Source: an uncultured Bacilli bacterium (lineage in GTDB: Bacteria > Bacillota_I > Bacilli_A > RF39 > UBA660). From it: a stretch of DNA of 64,000 bases. The stretch is from positions 186,001 through 250,000 of the forward strand of contig CAKOYD010000001.1 in assembly GCA_934130545.1 (NCBI GenBank), given 5' to 3'. Of this stretch, positions 36,070 to 44,316 are shown piece after piece. Every line of letters begins with the position of its first letter. Position 1 is the first letter of the stretch. The notes under the pieces were generated by a model, which saw only the letters and a program-made list of their open reading frames with translations, had not been told where the DNA came from and searched no databases. Position numbers and translations under genes: made by a program.

Positions 36070-36498
36070 CTATTTTTCAGTTGTTTCATTTAATAATTTA
36101 CTTAGTCCTCTAGTGGCTAGAGTAGCACATGTTTTTCTAGATGGTTGTTTATAGATATCATCGTATACTAAGGCTTCTTTTAAGATATCTTTATTATATG
36201 GTTTTTCTTCAATCATATTATGATAGTTTTCTAGTATATCTTTAGCTTCTTCGATTGTTTTACCTATTAGTAAGTTAGTTATTATTGAGGTAGAAGATAT
36301 ACATATAACACAAGCTTCTCCTTCATATTTAATATCTTTTATAATATCATTTTCTGTTTTAACATAGATATCTAAGTTATCGATACATGATACGTTATTA
36401 GAGTTTATTTTAGCATAACCTTCTTCTGTAGGTATTTGTTTATTTTTAGGATTTTGATAATTTTCTAATATAATCATTCTTTTTAAATCTTTATCCAT
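36070..36498 (-). CDS. sufU: SufU zinc-dependent sulfur transfer protein
   Basis: Accepts sulfur from the cysteine desulfurase SufS in iron-sulfur cluster assembly. The 142-residue protein keeps the three Cys and Asp zinc ligands: SCIDNLD, GEACVIC and KTCATL. ATG 36498 follows AAGGTG at good spacing. It follows sufS by about 10 bp and ends the SUF operon here. Confidence 0.92.
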   Translation of the reverse strand: MDKDLKRMIILENYQNPKNKQIPTEEGYAKINSNNVSCIDNLDIYVKTENDIIKDIKYEGEACVICISSTSIITNLLIGKTIEEAKDILENYHNMIEEKPYNKDILKEALVYDDIYKQPSRKTCATLATRGLSKLLNETTEK

Positions 36499-36508
36499 AT
36501 TTATCACC

Positions 36509-37705
36509 TTATAATATTTCTTTCCATATATTGGCACTATTGTTTAAGACGTTTATTAGTAAATCTACTTCTTCTTTGGTGTTATAAAAACTTAGACTAA
36601 TACGACATGTATTGTTGATATGGAAGAGATTTCCTAACATTTTAGCACAGTGATTACCTGCTCTTACAGCAATATTATATTTATCTAAATAAACGGCTGT
36701 ATCTTGACTAAACACACCTTTTATATTAAATGATACTATTGTACCATCATTATCTTTGTTATATAGTTCGATAAAATCTAATTGTTTTAGTTTATCGATT
36801 AAGTAATGGCGTAGTTCATGTTCATATTTGGCAATTTTATCAATACCAATGCTATTTATATAATCAATGGCTGCTCCTAGGCCAATTACGCCTTCAATGT
36901 TTGGAGTACCGGCTTCTAGTCTTGTTGGAATATCTTTTAGTTCGTAATAGCCATCTTTAGTAAATATAGCATTCATACCGCCACCATAATTAGTGGGTAC
37001 TAGGTCTTTTAATAAATCAAATTTTCCATATAAAACACCTACACCTGTTGGTCCATACATTTTATGAGCAGAAAAGGCTAAAAAGTCAATATCTGATTCT
37101 TGGACATCAATCTTGTTATGGGCAATACTTTGAGCAGCATCTACTACTAGTAGCATATTATTTTCATGAGCTAGTTTAGATATTGCGTTAATATCCCTAA
37201 CATCACCAATTACATTTGTAATATGGGCAATAGATATTACTTTAGTATGTGGAGTAATAGTTTTTTTAACGCTATCAAGGGTTAGTTCATTATTCTCGTT
37301 AAGGTCCATAAATCTTATTTTTATGCCTATTTCTTTAGCTAGAGCGTACCAACCTACAACGTTAGAGGCATGTTCGGACTCTGTTAACAAGACTTCATCA
37401 TCTTTATGCAATTTATATTTAAAATAGCCAAATATTATATCGTTTAAGCTATCCGTAGTACCACTAGTAAATACTATTTCACTACTATGTTTAGCATTAA
37501 TAAATTCTTTGACTTTTTTTCTTGTACCTTCATATAAATCATCCACTATTTTACTATTTTTATAATCGCCACGATGGGCATTAGCTGTATATTTAGTATA
37601 ATAATTAACTATAGAGTTAACTACTTGATTAGGTTTTAGAGTTGTTGCACCATTATCAAAATAAACTAAATTATTTTTTAATATGGCAAAATCTTCTCTA
37701 TTCAT
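36509..37705 (-). CDS. sufS: SufS cysteine desulfurase
   Basis: PLP enzyme that takes sulfur from cysteine for cluster assembly. 398 residues; PLP-lysine motif AFSAHKMYGPTGVGVLYG, the aspartate in VVDAAQSIAHN, and the active-site cysteine in VRAGNHCAKML. GGAGGTG precedes ATG 37705. Partner of SufU directly downstream. Confidence 0.96.
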   Translation of the reverse strand: MNREDFAILKNNLVYFDNGATTLKPNQVVNSIVNYYTKYTANAHRGDYKNSKIVDDLYEGTRKKVKEFINAKHSSEIVFTSGTTDSLNDIIFGYFKYKLHKDDEVLLTESEHASNVVGWYALAKEIGIKIRFMDLNENNELTLDSVKKTITPHTKVISIAHITNVIGDVRDINAISKLAHENNMLLVVDAAQSIAHNKIDVQESDIDFLAFSAHKMYGPTGVGVLYGKFDLLKDLVPTNYGGGMNAIFTKDGYYELKDIPTRLEAGTPNIEGVIGLGAAIDYINSIGIDKIAKYEHELRHYLIDKLKQLDFIELYNKDNDGTIVSFNIKGVFSQDTAVYLDKYNIAVRAGNHCAKMLGNLFHINNTCRISLSFYNTKEEVDLLINVLNNSANIWKEIL

Positions 37706-37709
37706 TTAA

Positions 37710-38474
37710 TCACCTCCAATACTTATTTATATCATTAATAATTATTTTTTCTAGGTCTTCTTCAACTTTAATATTAGATAATATATATCCTTTTACTAAT
37801 AATTTAATAGATTCTTTTAGGGATAATCCTCTTGTCATTAAATAGAATAATTCTTCCTCTTTAAATTTACCAATATATGAAGCATGTCTAGCATCAACAT
37901 CTTCTTCATCAATAAACATATTTGGTCTAATATAACAATTACTTGAATCATTAGTAATTATTTTAGTTTCTTGATTTAATATACAACCATAATTATTTTT
38001 AGGTAAGATACTATCTATGGTATAGTCAATAGTAGCATCATTAGTAGATATTGTTCTATTTATTATATTAGATATTGTTTTAGGAGCATGATGATTAATT
38101 ATGATATGATGTTTCTCTTGATTAATAGAAATATTTGAGAAACGATAATTAATCTCGGCATTTAAGCCTTCTAAATCAATAGTTATTGTTTCTTTAGTAG
38201 TATTGTTAATCGTAAATTTATTAATATTTAGGATACTATTTTCACCTAATAAATACTTTATATTACTATTTACTGGTGTAGCATTGTTTTGATATTCATC
38301 GATAGTTATATTTATATTATCTTTTAGTTTATATGTTATATCAATGGTATTAGTGTTATCATATTTAATATTATATTTACCACTCTTTTTAAAATATATA
38401 GTATTATTTTCTATCTTAATATTATTATCATTATAATTATTTATATTATTATTTATCACTAATATATTATTCAT
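37710..38474 (-). CDS. sufD: Short SufD/SufB-family scaffold protein
   Basis: Part of the SufBCD scaffold that binds SufC. Only 254 residues, against more than 400 for usual SufD or SufB; the N-terminal portion is lost or very divergent and rich in Asn and Ile. The conserved C-terminal core is clear: DVDARHASYIGKFKEEELFY and LMTRGLSLKESIKLLVKGYI. The ATG lies inside the sufC 3' end (8-nt overlap) behind AGGAAG. No sufB follows in this operon, so this protein may be the only SufB/D member encoded here. Confidence 0.8.
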   Translation of the reverse strand: MNNILVINNNINNYNDNNIKIENNTIYFKKSGKYNIKYDNTNTIDITYKLKDNINITIDEYQNNATPVNSNIKYLLGENSILNINKFTINNTTKETITIDLEGLNAEINYRFSNISINQEKHHIIINHHAPKTISNIINRTISTNDATIDYTIDSILPKNNYGCILNQETKIITNDSSNCYIRPNMFIDEEDVDARHASYIGKFKEEELFYLMTRGLSLKESIKLLVKGYILSNIKVEEDLEKIIINDINKYWR

Positions 38475-39240
38475 CTTTAGTCTTCCTATCAATAATATTT
38501 GCCTCACTGAGATAAGTAGTATATCCTTTTTTTTCTATTTCTAGGGCTAGTGAGTAGTCTTTAGATTCTTTTATTTGACCATCAATCATTAAGTGAACAT
38601 AGTCAGGATGAATATATTCTAGTATTTTAGGATGGTGAGTTATTATTAAAATAGATGTATCAGGATTTTCTTCTTTATATTTACTAATATTTTCTGCTAC
38701 TATTCTAAGGCTATCAACATCTAGGCCTGAATCTAATTCATCTAATATTATTAGAGATGGCTTTAATAGTCTTATTTGGAGCACTTCGTTTTTCTTTTTT
38801 TCACCACCAGAGAATCCTACATTTAAAGAACGATGAATTAGGTTTTTATCCATTTTTAAATCATCAGTTATTTGATCACATTTTAAGATAAAATCGTATA
38901 GACTAATATTTTTACCTTCTTTAGAAGCTAAGGCAGTTCTTAAGAAATCTTGGTTTGATATGCCATCTATTTCTAATGGATATTGCATTGCTAAAAAGAT
39001 ACCTAGTTTACTTCTTTTATCAGTAGATAGTGAAATAATACTTTTATCATTAAATAAGATATCACCACTTTCTACTTGATAATGATTATCACCTAATATT
39101 ACTCTTGATAGGGTTGATTTTCCAACACCATTTGGGCCCATAATTACATGTGTAGTAGAGGGCTCTATTTGTAAGTTAAAGTCTTTTAATACTTTTTTAT
39201 CATTAATACTAACATTTAAATTATTTATTTGTAATCGCAT
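38467..39240 (-). CDS. sufC: SufC ATPase
   Basis: ABC-type ATPase of the SUF scaffold. 257 residues with Walker A GPNGVGKS (35-42), Q-loop region LAMQYPLEIDG, signature FSGGEKKKNEVLQ, Walker B LIILDELDSGLD and the switch His in ITHH. ATG 39240 is preferred to the GTG at 39249 that is part of the GGGTG Shine-Dalgarno. First gene of the SUF operon; a TATAAT at about 39265-39270 is the likely -10. Confidence 0.95.
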   Translation of the reverse strand: MRLQINNLNVSINDKKVLKDFNLQIEPSTTHVIMGPNGVGKSTLSRVILGDNHYQVESGDILFNDKSIISLSTDKRSKLGIFLAMQYPLEIDGISNQDFLRTALASKEGKNISLYDFILKCDQITDDLKMDKNLIHRSLNVGFSGGEKKKNEVLQIRLLKPSLIILDELDSGLDVDSLRIVAENISKYKEENPDTSILIITHHPKILEYIHPDYVHLMIDGQIKESKDYSLALEIEKKGYTTYLSEANIIDRKTKDE

Positions 39241-39414
39241 ATTTTTCACCCATTTCTATTCCATATTATACAACAAAATATTTGATATTTAAAGTTTTTA
39301 CTTGTATAAAAATATTTTTTTATACCATTATATAAATAGAATATTCGCATATTCACGGAAAACACTTTTCTTGTTTTCTTTTTTTTGTTATACTTTTGTT
39401 GAGGAGAGTTATTT

Positions 39415-39777
39415 ATGGATTGTTTATTTTGTAAAATAATTAATAATGAGATTAGTTCATATTGTATATATGAAGATGATATTGTTAAGGTAATATTAGA
39501 TATTAATCAGGATTGTGCTGGACATTATTTAATATTATGTAAGAAGCATTATGTTGATTTATATGATATACCTGATGATGTACGTAATCATATATTTGAT
39601 GTGGCTAAAAGTACATCACTTATGGTTAAAGAAAAGTTAAATTGTCAGGGATTTACATTACTACAGAATAATGGTATAGCAGAAGATGTTAAGCATTTTC
39701 ATTTACATGTTATTCCAAAATATAATAAAAAAATAAATATGACAATAGAAGAAGTATATAATGTAATTAAAAAATAG
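39415..39777 (+). CDS. HIT-family nucleotide-binding protein
   Basis: A 120-residue histidine-triad hydrolase or transferase acting on nucleotide phosphoramidates or dinucleoside polyphosphates. The triad is HFHLHVIP (His94, His96, His98), and CLFCKIINNEI at the N-terminus is typical of bacterial Hit proteins. TATACT at 39389-39394 and GAGGAG precede the ATG. Transcribed away from the SUF operon. Confidence 0.9.
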   Translation: MDCLFCKIINNEISSYCIYEDDIVKVILDINQDCAGHYLILCKKHYVDLYDIPDDVRNHIFDVAKSTSLMVKEKLNCQGFTLLQNNGIAEDVKHFHLHVIPKYNKKINMTIEEVYNVIKK

Positions 39778-39797
39778 CTATCAGTTTATGATAGCTA
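39775..39797 (+). terminator. HIT gene terminator overlapping its stop codon
   Basis: TAGCTATCA (39775-39783, starting with the TAG stop) pairs with TGATAGCTA (39789-39797); a T-rich run follows. Confidence 0.75.
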
Positions 39798-39804
39798 ATT
39801 TATT

Positions 39805-39939
39805 TTATACAAAAAAGCAAGAGCCTAATATTATAGCAAGTAAGATATATAATACTACTATAATTAAAAAGCCATTACCACAGCCATGTGATACAGTTCC
39901 ACATGTTGTAGTGTTTCCACAAGAAGTATTTGATGTCAT
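39805..39939 (-). CDS. YjcZ-like small membrane protein A
   Basis: A 44-residue protein with AAAGGAGG before its ATG. The N-terminus is rich in Thr, Ser, Cys and Gly (TSCGNTTTCGT, HGCGNG), followed by one hydrophobic helix with FLIIVVLYILLAIILGS. The Gly-rich start and LIVVLxILLxI helix match the YjcZ family of tiny Bacillota membrane proteins, first named from sporulation. Function unknown. Convergent with the HIT gene. Confidence 0.7.
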   Translation of the reverse strand: MTSNTSCGNTTTCGTVSHGCGNGFLIIVVLYILLAIILGSCFFV

Positions 39940-39963
39940 ATTTACACCTCCTTTAATTTTTTC

Positions 39964-40044
39964 TTATATCCAAGATCCAAGTATAATTATTAATAAAATA
40001 AACAATACTAATACAATAGCAGCTGATGATCCATAAGTTCCCAT
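39964..40044 (-). CDS. YjcZ-like small membrane protein B
   Basis: A 26-residue protein starting MGTYGSSAAIVLVLFILLII and ending ILGSWI, a near-textbook YjcZ-type peptide. AAGGAAGGTG precedes the ATG at 40044. It lies 24 bp upstream of copy A and the two probably share one transcript. Too short for usual gene calling. Confidence 0.7.
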   Translation of the reverse strand: MGTYGSSAAIVLVLFILLIIILGSWI

Positions 40045-40075
40045 ATAATCACCTTCCTTTTTTCTATTCTCACAT

Positions 40076-40104
40076 TATTTTATGGGAATAGAAGTTTTTT
40101 GGTG
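40076..40104 (-). promoter_or_regulatory. Possible SigK/SigE-like promoter for the YjcZ pair
   Basis: On the minus strand CACC is followed after 16 bp by CATAAAATA, which fits the sporulation -10 pattern CATAnnnTA. No consensus housekeeping promoter is seen at this spot. Tentative. Confidence 0.3.
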
Positions 40105-40204
40105 AATGTTTTGGCCCTACTTTTTCTTTTTTTAGGTGGAAATAGTTGTTTTTTTAGGGTTTTTTTGATATTATATTATTATGCTTTAGAAGGGAGAACG
40201 TAAA

Positions 40205-41362
40205 ATGAGCAAAAAGAAAAATACAGAAAAAAGTACTGTAGAAAAGAAAGCTGTTAAAAAAGAAGTAAAAAAGGAAGAAATCAAAGAAGTTGTTAAAGAT
40301 AACAAAAAAGAGGTTAAAGATAACAAAAAAGAGGTTAAAGATAGTAAGAAGAAAGTTGATAGCGATAAATTAAAAGAAAAAGCTATTAAAGGTTTTGAAA
40401 AGATTGATGAAAATCGTAAAATAATTTATGGCTTTGCCGCTGGACTTTTATTAGGATTATTAATATTAGCTTTACAACCTAAGAAGATAGCTGAATTAAA
40501 GGATGGAACACAACCTGTTGCTTACTTAGGAGATGTTGCAATAACTGCTGATGAGTTATATGCTGATATGAAGAAACAATATTCTGTTAGTTTATTAATT
40601 GATTTAATTGATAATGATATTTTAACAAAGAAATATCCTGAAACTGATGAGATGAAGGCTGATGTTGAAAAGACTGCTACTTATTGGTTTAATACATATA
40701 ATTCTTATTATGGTTATGATGAAGAAACTTTCTTATCAAAGAATGGTTTTAGTAATCGTCAAGCATTTATTGAATATTTGACATTAGATTATCGTCGTAA
40801 TTTATATTATGAAGAATATTTAAAGAAACAATTTACTGATAAAGATATTGAAAAATATTATGAAAGTAGTGTTTATGGTGATATTAATACTAAGCATATG
40901 CTAGTAACTGTTGATGAAAGTAAAGGTTTATCTGATGCTGATGCTAAGAAGTTAGCTGAAGAAATTATTAGTAAACTTAATAATGGTGCTAGTTGGGATG
41001 ATGTAAAAGCAGAATATAAAGATAAGATTACTGCTGAAGATCTTGGTTATCAATCTTTTGATGCTAGTTTAGATGAGGCTTATATTTCTGAAATGAAGAG
41101 TTTGGAGAATGGTACTTATAGTAAGACTCCTATTAAATCTTCTTATGGTTATCATGTAGTATATCGTATTGATCAAAAAGAAAAACCAAAGCTAGATGAT
41201 GTTAAAGATGCTATTATTGAACAACTTGGTAAAGAATTAGAAAAGAAAGATAAAGATATTCGTTATAAAGCATTAATTGCTATGCGTGAAGAATCTAAAC
41301 TTAAATTTACTGATGAAGATTTAGAAGCTAAATATAATAAATATGTAAGTAGTTATAAATAG
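40205..41362 (+). CDS. PrsA-like membrane-bound peptidyl-prolyl isomerase
   Basis: Probable foldase for exported proteins. The 385-residue protein has a Lys-rich cytosolic N-terminus with a 7-residue KDNKKEV repeat, a membrane helix at about 73-91, an N-terminal SurA-like helical part with NGFSNRQAFIEYL, and a parvulin domain at about 235-325 (TKHMLVTVDES, LGYQSFD, SSYGYHVVYRI). Unlike PrsA it is anchored by a helix, not a lipid. GAAGGGAG precedes the ATG. Terminator at 41366-41399. Confidence 0.85.
   Translation: MSKKKNTEKSTVEKKAVKKEVKKEEIKEVVKDNKKEVKDNKKEVKDSKKKVDSDKLKEKAIKGFEKIDENRKIIYGFAAGLLLGLLILALQPKKIAELKDGTQPVAYLGDVAITADELYADMKKQYSVSLLIDLIDNDILTKKYPETDEMKADVEKTATYWFNTYNSYYGYDEETFLSKNGFSNRQAFIEYLTLDYRRNLYYEEYLKKQFTDKDIEKYYESSVYGDINTKHMLVTVDESKGLSDADAKKLAEEIISKLNNGASWDDVKAEYKDKITAEDLGYQSFDASLDEAYISEMKSLENGTYSKTPIKSSYGYHVVYRIDQKEKPKLDDVKDAIIEQLGKELEKKDKDIRYKALIAMREESKLKFTDEDLEAKYNKYVSSYK
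40292..40333 (+). repeat. 21-bp tandem repeat in the foldase gene
   Basis: Two identical 21-bp units (40292-40312 and 40313-40333) encoding VKDNKKE, with a third imperfect copy following. Copy number could vary without a frameshift. Confidence 0.85.
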
Positions 41363-41365
41363 TAC

Positions 41366-41399
41366 AAAGACATATAACAATTAAGCGTTATATGTCTTT
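41366..41399. terminator. Bidirectional terminator, 13-bp stem
   Basis: AAAGACATATAAC (41366-41378) pairs with GTTATATGTCTTT (41387-41399) with an 8-nt loop and T-runs on both sides. The final codons of the minus-strand gene ending at 41381 form one arm. Confidence 0.92.
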
Positions 41400-42013
41400 T
41401 TTATTTGATTTAAGTTAATAAGAGAGTTATATATTTTAATTAGTTGTTCTTCGTTTTTAATACTATTTAATAGTTCAGTCTTTAAGTTATTATCTTTATC
41501 TATTAAATAACATTCATAGTATAGATATTTTAGGATATATCTATCTTTATCTTCATCTAATTTATTTAATATACTTTTTACTTTATTTTCTTTATCTTGA
41601 TAAGTTCTTCCTACTCTTCTTACTTTTTCTTTTGTTTCTTTAATAATATTTAGTGGAGTTATGGATAAAGAATAACTTTGTTCTATTACTTCCATTTCTT
41701 CATCTAATAATAAACTACTTTTGCCTACTATTTCACCACTTTGATTTAATTTTATAGCCATAGCTTGTTTACTATTACATAATAGACAGAAGTTATTTTC
41801 TTTAGTGTTATAGCAAATAGTTCTATCTTTAATGATATTTAAGAACTCTTCATCAATATAGATATGGTTTGTTTTTATACGATTAAATGATGTACTATCA
41901 GTCTTTATTAAGGGTATTTTTTTGATATGAATTATTTTGTCAGTGTTATTCCATTCGTAGAAGTCATAGTAATGTCTATGAAAGTTTAATATTATGTCAT
42001 ATATATATTCCAT
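41381..42013 (-). CDS. DUF3603-like protein
   Basis: A 210-residue cytosolic protein beginning with LNFHRHYYDFYEWNNTDKII and HIKKIPLIK, which matches the start of DUF3603 proteins of Bacilli as far as I recall it. The C-terminal third is helical and charged. Function unknown. It overlaps the small membrane protein gene upstream by 17 nt. Confidence 0.6.
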   Translation of the reverse strand: MEYIYDIILNFHRHYYDFYEWNNTDKIIHIKKIPLIKTDSTSFNRIKTNHIYIDEEFLNIIKDRTICYNTKENNFCLLCNSKQAMAIKLNQSGEIVGKSSLLLDEEMEVIEQSYSLSITPLNIIKETKEKVRRVGRTYQDKENKVKSILNKLDEDKDRYILKYLYYECYLIDKDNNLKTELLNSIKNEEQLIKIYNSLINLNQIKKTYNA

Positions 42014-42218
42014 TTCTTTTATCTCCTTTAATAAATATAGTTAAGTTTATAATTATAAATCCTAGTAATGATAAATATATTTCTGGTCTTCTAGATATAA
42101 AATTAACATATTCTAAAAAATTATACTCAATACTTAGTAAGTTTAAATATAAAATTATATATGTTAGTCCTATAGTCATTAAGCCAAAACCAAATAGGAA
42201 AAAAAATATTCTTATCAT
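41997..42218 (-). CDS. Small two-helix membrane protein
   Basis: A 73-residue protein with two membrane segments (about 4-27 and 47-64) and a basic C-terminus. AGGGTGAAG precedes the ATG, and its end overlaps the DUF3603-like gene. No family was recognised. Confidence 0.6.
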   Translation of the reverse strand: MIRIFFFLFGFGLMTIGLTYIILYLNLLSIEYNFLEYVNFISRRPEIYLSLLGFIIINLTIFIKGDKRNGIYI

Positions 42219-42265
42219 AAGACTTCACCCTATTAAAGTTTATTCTAATGATAAGAATATATTAG

Positions 42266-43345
42266 TTATTGTAATAAGTTATTTTCTTTATTTATTTTTT
42301 CTATGTTTACATTACTGATTGATTCAAATCTTTTAGTTATTTTATCAGTAGTTATATTAATGTTTTCGACATCTTTGTTGACAGTTTCAATACTTCTTGA
42401 TAGTTTATCCCATCTTTCTTTATAACGTGCAAATTCTAGTCCTAATTTGTTTAATTCTTGGTGAATTATAGTAGCATATTTATCTCGTTCCATATTCTTT
42501 AATAGAACTTGAATTATTGTAAATGTAGCCATTAGAGTTGTTGGTGAGGTTATCCAGACATTTCTTTGGTTAGCGTACTCTATTAAGTCAGTATGGTAAG
42601 CGTTAATCTCTGCAAAAAGAGCTTCAGCTGGTAAGAACATAATAGCTTGATTACTTGTTATACCCGGAATAATATATTTAGAACTAATAGCATCAATATG
42701 GTGTTTAACATCTAATTTAAACTGTTTTGCTGCAGCGGTTCTTTCTAGATTACTTCTACTCTTGTCAACCATAATACGATAGTTTTCTAGTGGAAACTTA
42801 GAGTCAATGGCTACGGTTCCTAATGGTTTTGGGGCAAAAATTACAGCATCAGCAATAGTGGAATTAGGAAATAAGAATTGCATTTGATATATTTTATCAT
42901 TCTTATCGCCAAAGATGCTTGATAAGATATGTTTAAGATTTATTTCTCCATAGATACCACGTGTTTTTTTATCAGTTAGAATACTTTGTAATGAGACAAT
43001 GTCATTACCTAGTGTTTCTATTTTCTTTTGAGCTTCATCTATTTTAGATAGTGTTGTTAATACTGAAGTAAATGCTTTATTAGTACGGTTAAAGTTTTCA
43101 TCTAGTCTTTCATTTACTTTATCATTAATATATATTAATCTTTCTTCTAATTTATCAGTTAATTTTACATAATCTTCATTCATTGATTTAGTTAATTTAT
43201 CTTTAAAGTCATTTAATTCTTTTATAGTATTTACTTCTAGTCTTCCTAGTCTTTCAGTAATATTAGATTCATTAGCGTGTTTAGTTATTGATATGATAGT
43301 TAGTATCATGTTTATTATTAGCAATATTATTATTATATATCCCAT
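42266..43345 (-). CDS. rmuC: RmuC-family DNA recombination protein
   Basis: A 359-residue protein: N-terminal membrane helix (about 1-19), coiled coil (about 25-125), then the RmuC nuclease-like domain with RGIYGEINLKHILSSIFG, AIDSKFPLENY, FLPAEALFAEI and WITSPTTLMATF. Family members limit DNA inversions and resemble PD-(D/E)XK enzymes. AAGGAG precedes the ATG. Confidence 0.92.
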   Translation of the reverse strand: MGYIIIILLIINMILTIISITKHANESNITERLGRLEVNTIKELNDFKDKLTKSMNEDYVKLTDKLEERLIYINDKVNERLDENFNRTNKAFTSVLTTLSKIDEAQKKIETLGNDIVSLQSILTDKKTRGIYGEINLKHILSSIFGDKNDKIYQMQFLFPNSTIADAVIFAPKPLGTVAIDSKFPLENYRIMVDKSRSNLERTAAAKQFKLDVKHHIDAISSKYIIPGITSNQAIMFLPAEALFAEINAYHTDLIEYANQRNVWITSPTTLMATFTIIQVLLKNMERDKYATIIHQELNKLGLEFARYKERWDKLSRSIETVNKDVENINITTDKITKRFESISNVNIEKINKENNLLQ

Positions 43346-43408
43346 TTTATTTACTCCTTCTATTAGTATAAATTATATCATTATTTATTTTAAAGAACAA
43401 GATACCAT

Positions 43409-43702
43409 TTATTTATTATAATTATTTACTTTATATTCTAAATAACCCTCTATTAAATAGTATGTTTTATATCCTAGCGCATTTAGCATATTACTTAGTG
43501 ATTGACTTTGATGACTAAAATCACAATAAAAACAATATGCTTCATTCTTATTAAGATACATTGAGTAATTATTTATTAAACTATAGTATGGTATATTAAT
43601 AGCATTATCAAGATGAGACATTGTATATGAATAATTATCTCTTATATCTATAGTGTGAATATTAGTTAATTCTTTTAATTTATTTATTGTTATACCATTC
43701 AT
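43409..43702 (-). CDS. Single-domain rhodanese
   Basis: A 97-residue sulfurtransferase-like protein: IDIRDNYSYTMSHLDNAINI (rhodanese signature with the Asp-x-Arg and the His-x-x-x-Ala-x-Asn-Ile pattern), the active-loop Cys in FYCDFSHQS, and LGYKTYYLIEGYLEY. It could move sulfur or sense oxidants. AGGGGTG precedes the ATG. Confidence 0.8.
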   Translation of the reverse strand: MNGITINKLKELTNIHTIDIRDNYSYTMSHLDNAINIPYYSLINNYSMYLNKNEAYCFYCDFSHQSQSLSNMLNALGYKTYYLIEGYLEYKVNNYNK

Positions 43703-43765
43703 ATGGCACCCCTAATGTATACTATGTAATTATTTTTATTAAGATAAGTTAATATAACTAAAAAA

Positions 43766-43784
43766 GTAGGAAATATATTCCTAC
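43766..43784 (-). terminator. Terminator ending the Tad/T4SS locus
   Basis: GTAGGAA/TTCCTAC stem with a 5-nt loop and T6 on the minus strand, just past the last gene of the locus (stop at 43792). Confidence 0.85.
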
Positions 43785-43791
43785 ATAATTT

Positions 43792-44301
43792 TTAACTTAC
43801 TAATTGGTGATTAACAATTCTTGTTTCTCCGGATATTTTCCATGTTCCTGCTAGAGGATCTTCATCGTTAGGATTTCCACCAAATGATAAGATAAGATTA
43901 AGAACACCTAAATTCCAATCAACGGCAGTTGTTACTTTGTAATATACATATTTATCACTTTTAGATTCACCACTTACACGATTGAATAGAACACCATGAT
44001 AGCAAAATCCATTAGATGTTTCAACAACTGTATTAGTATCTAAACCGTTTAAAGTTCGACACTTTACAGTGTAGTTAGCACTTTCTAAGATATCATTTAA
44101 TTGACTGGCATTAGATCCTGATCCTTCTTGGATATATGCTGATAAATCTGTTATTTCGTTTGTTTCGATAAAATCTATTATTTTATTTTTTACTCTAAAG
44201 GCTTTAGCATAATTTAGGGCAATAGCTGTAAAACCTACATAGATAAATATAAATACTAAAAATAATTTTATCATAAATGCTCCACCAAAGGCATCACGCA
44301 T
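43792..44301 (-). CDS. TadE-like minor pilin or pseudopilin
   Basis: A 169-residue protein with GGAFMIKLFLVFIFIYVGFT near the N-terminus, a membrane helix at about 10-31, then a small exported domain with two cysteines (VKCRTL, GFCYHG). The short N-terminal stretch before a single helix recalls TadE/TadF proteins of Tad pili. AGGTGAT precedes the ATG. Last gene of the locus, 15 bp after cpaB. Confidence 0.55.
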   Translation of the reverse strand: MRDAFGGAFMIKLFLVFIFIYVGFTAIALNYAKAFRVKNKIIDFIETNEITDLSAYIQEGSGSNASQLNDILESANYTVKCRTLNGLDTNTVVETSNGFCYHGVLFNRVSGESKSDKYVYYKVTTAVDWNLGVLNLILSFGGNPNDEDPLAGTWKISGETRIVNHQLVS

Positions 44302-44316
44302 GTTATATCACCTACC

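Noticed and set aside
39788..40036. 82-residue plus-strand reading frame after the HIT gene
   Set aside because: It starts inside the terminator hairpin, and the opposite strand holds two convincing small membrane proteins with strong Shine-Dalgarnos.
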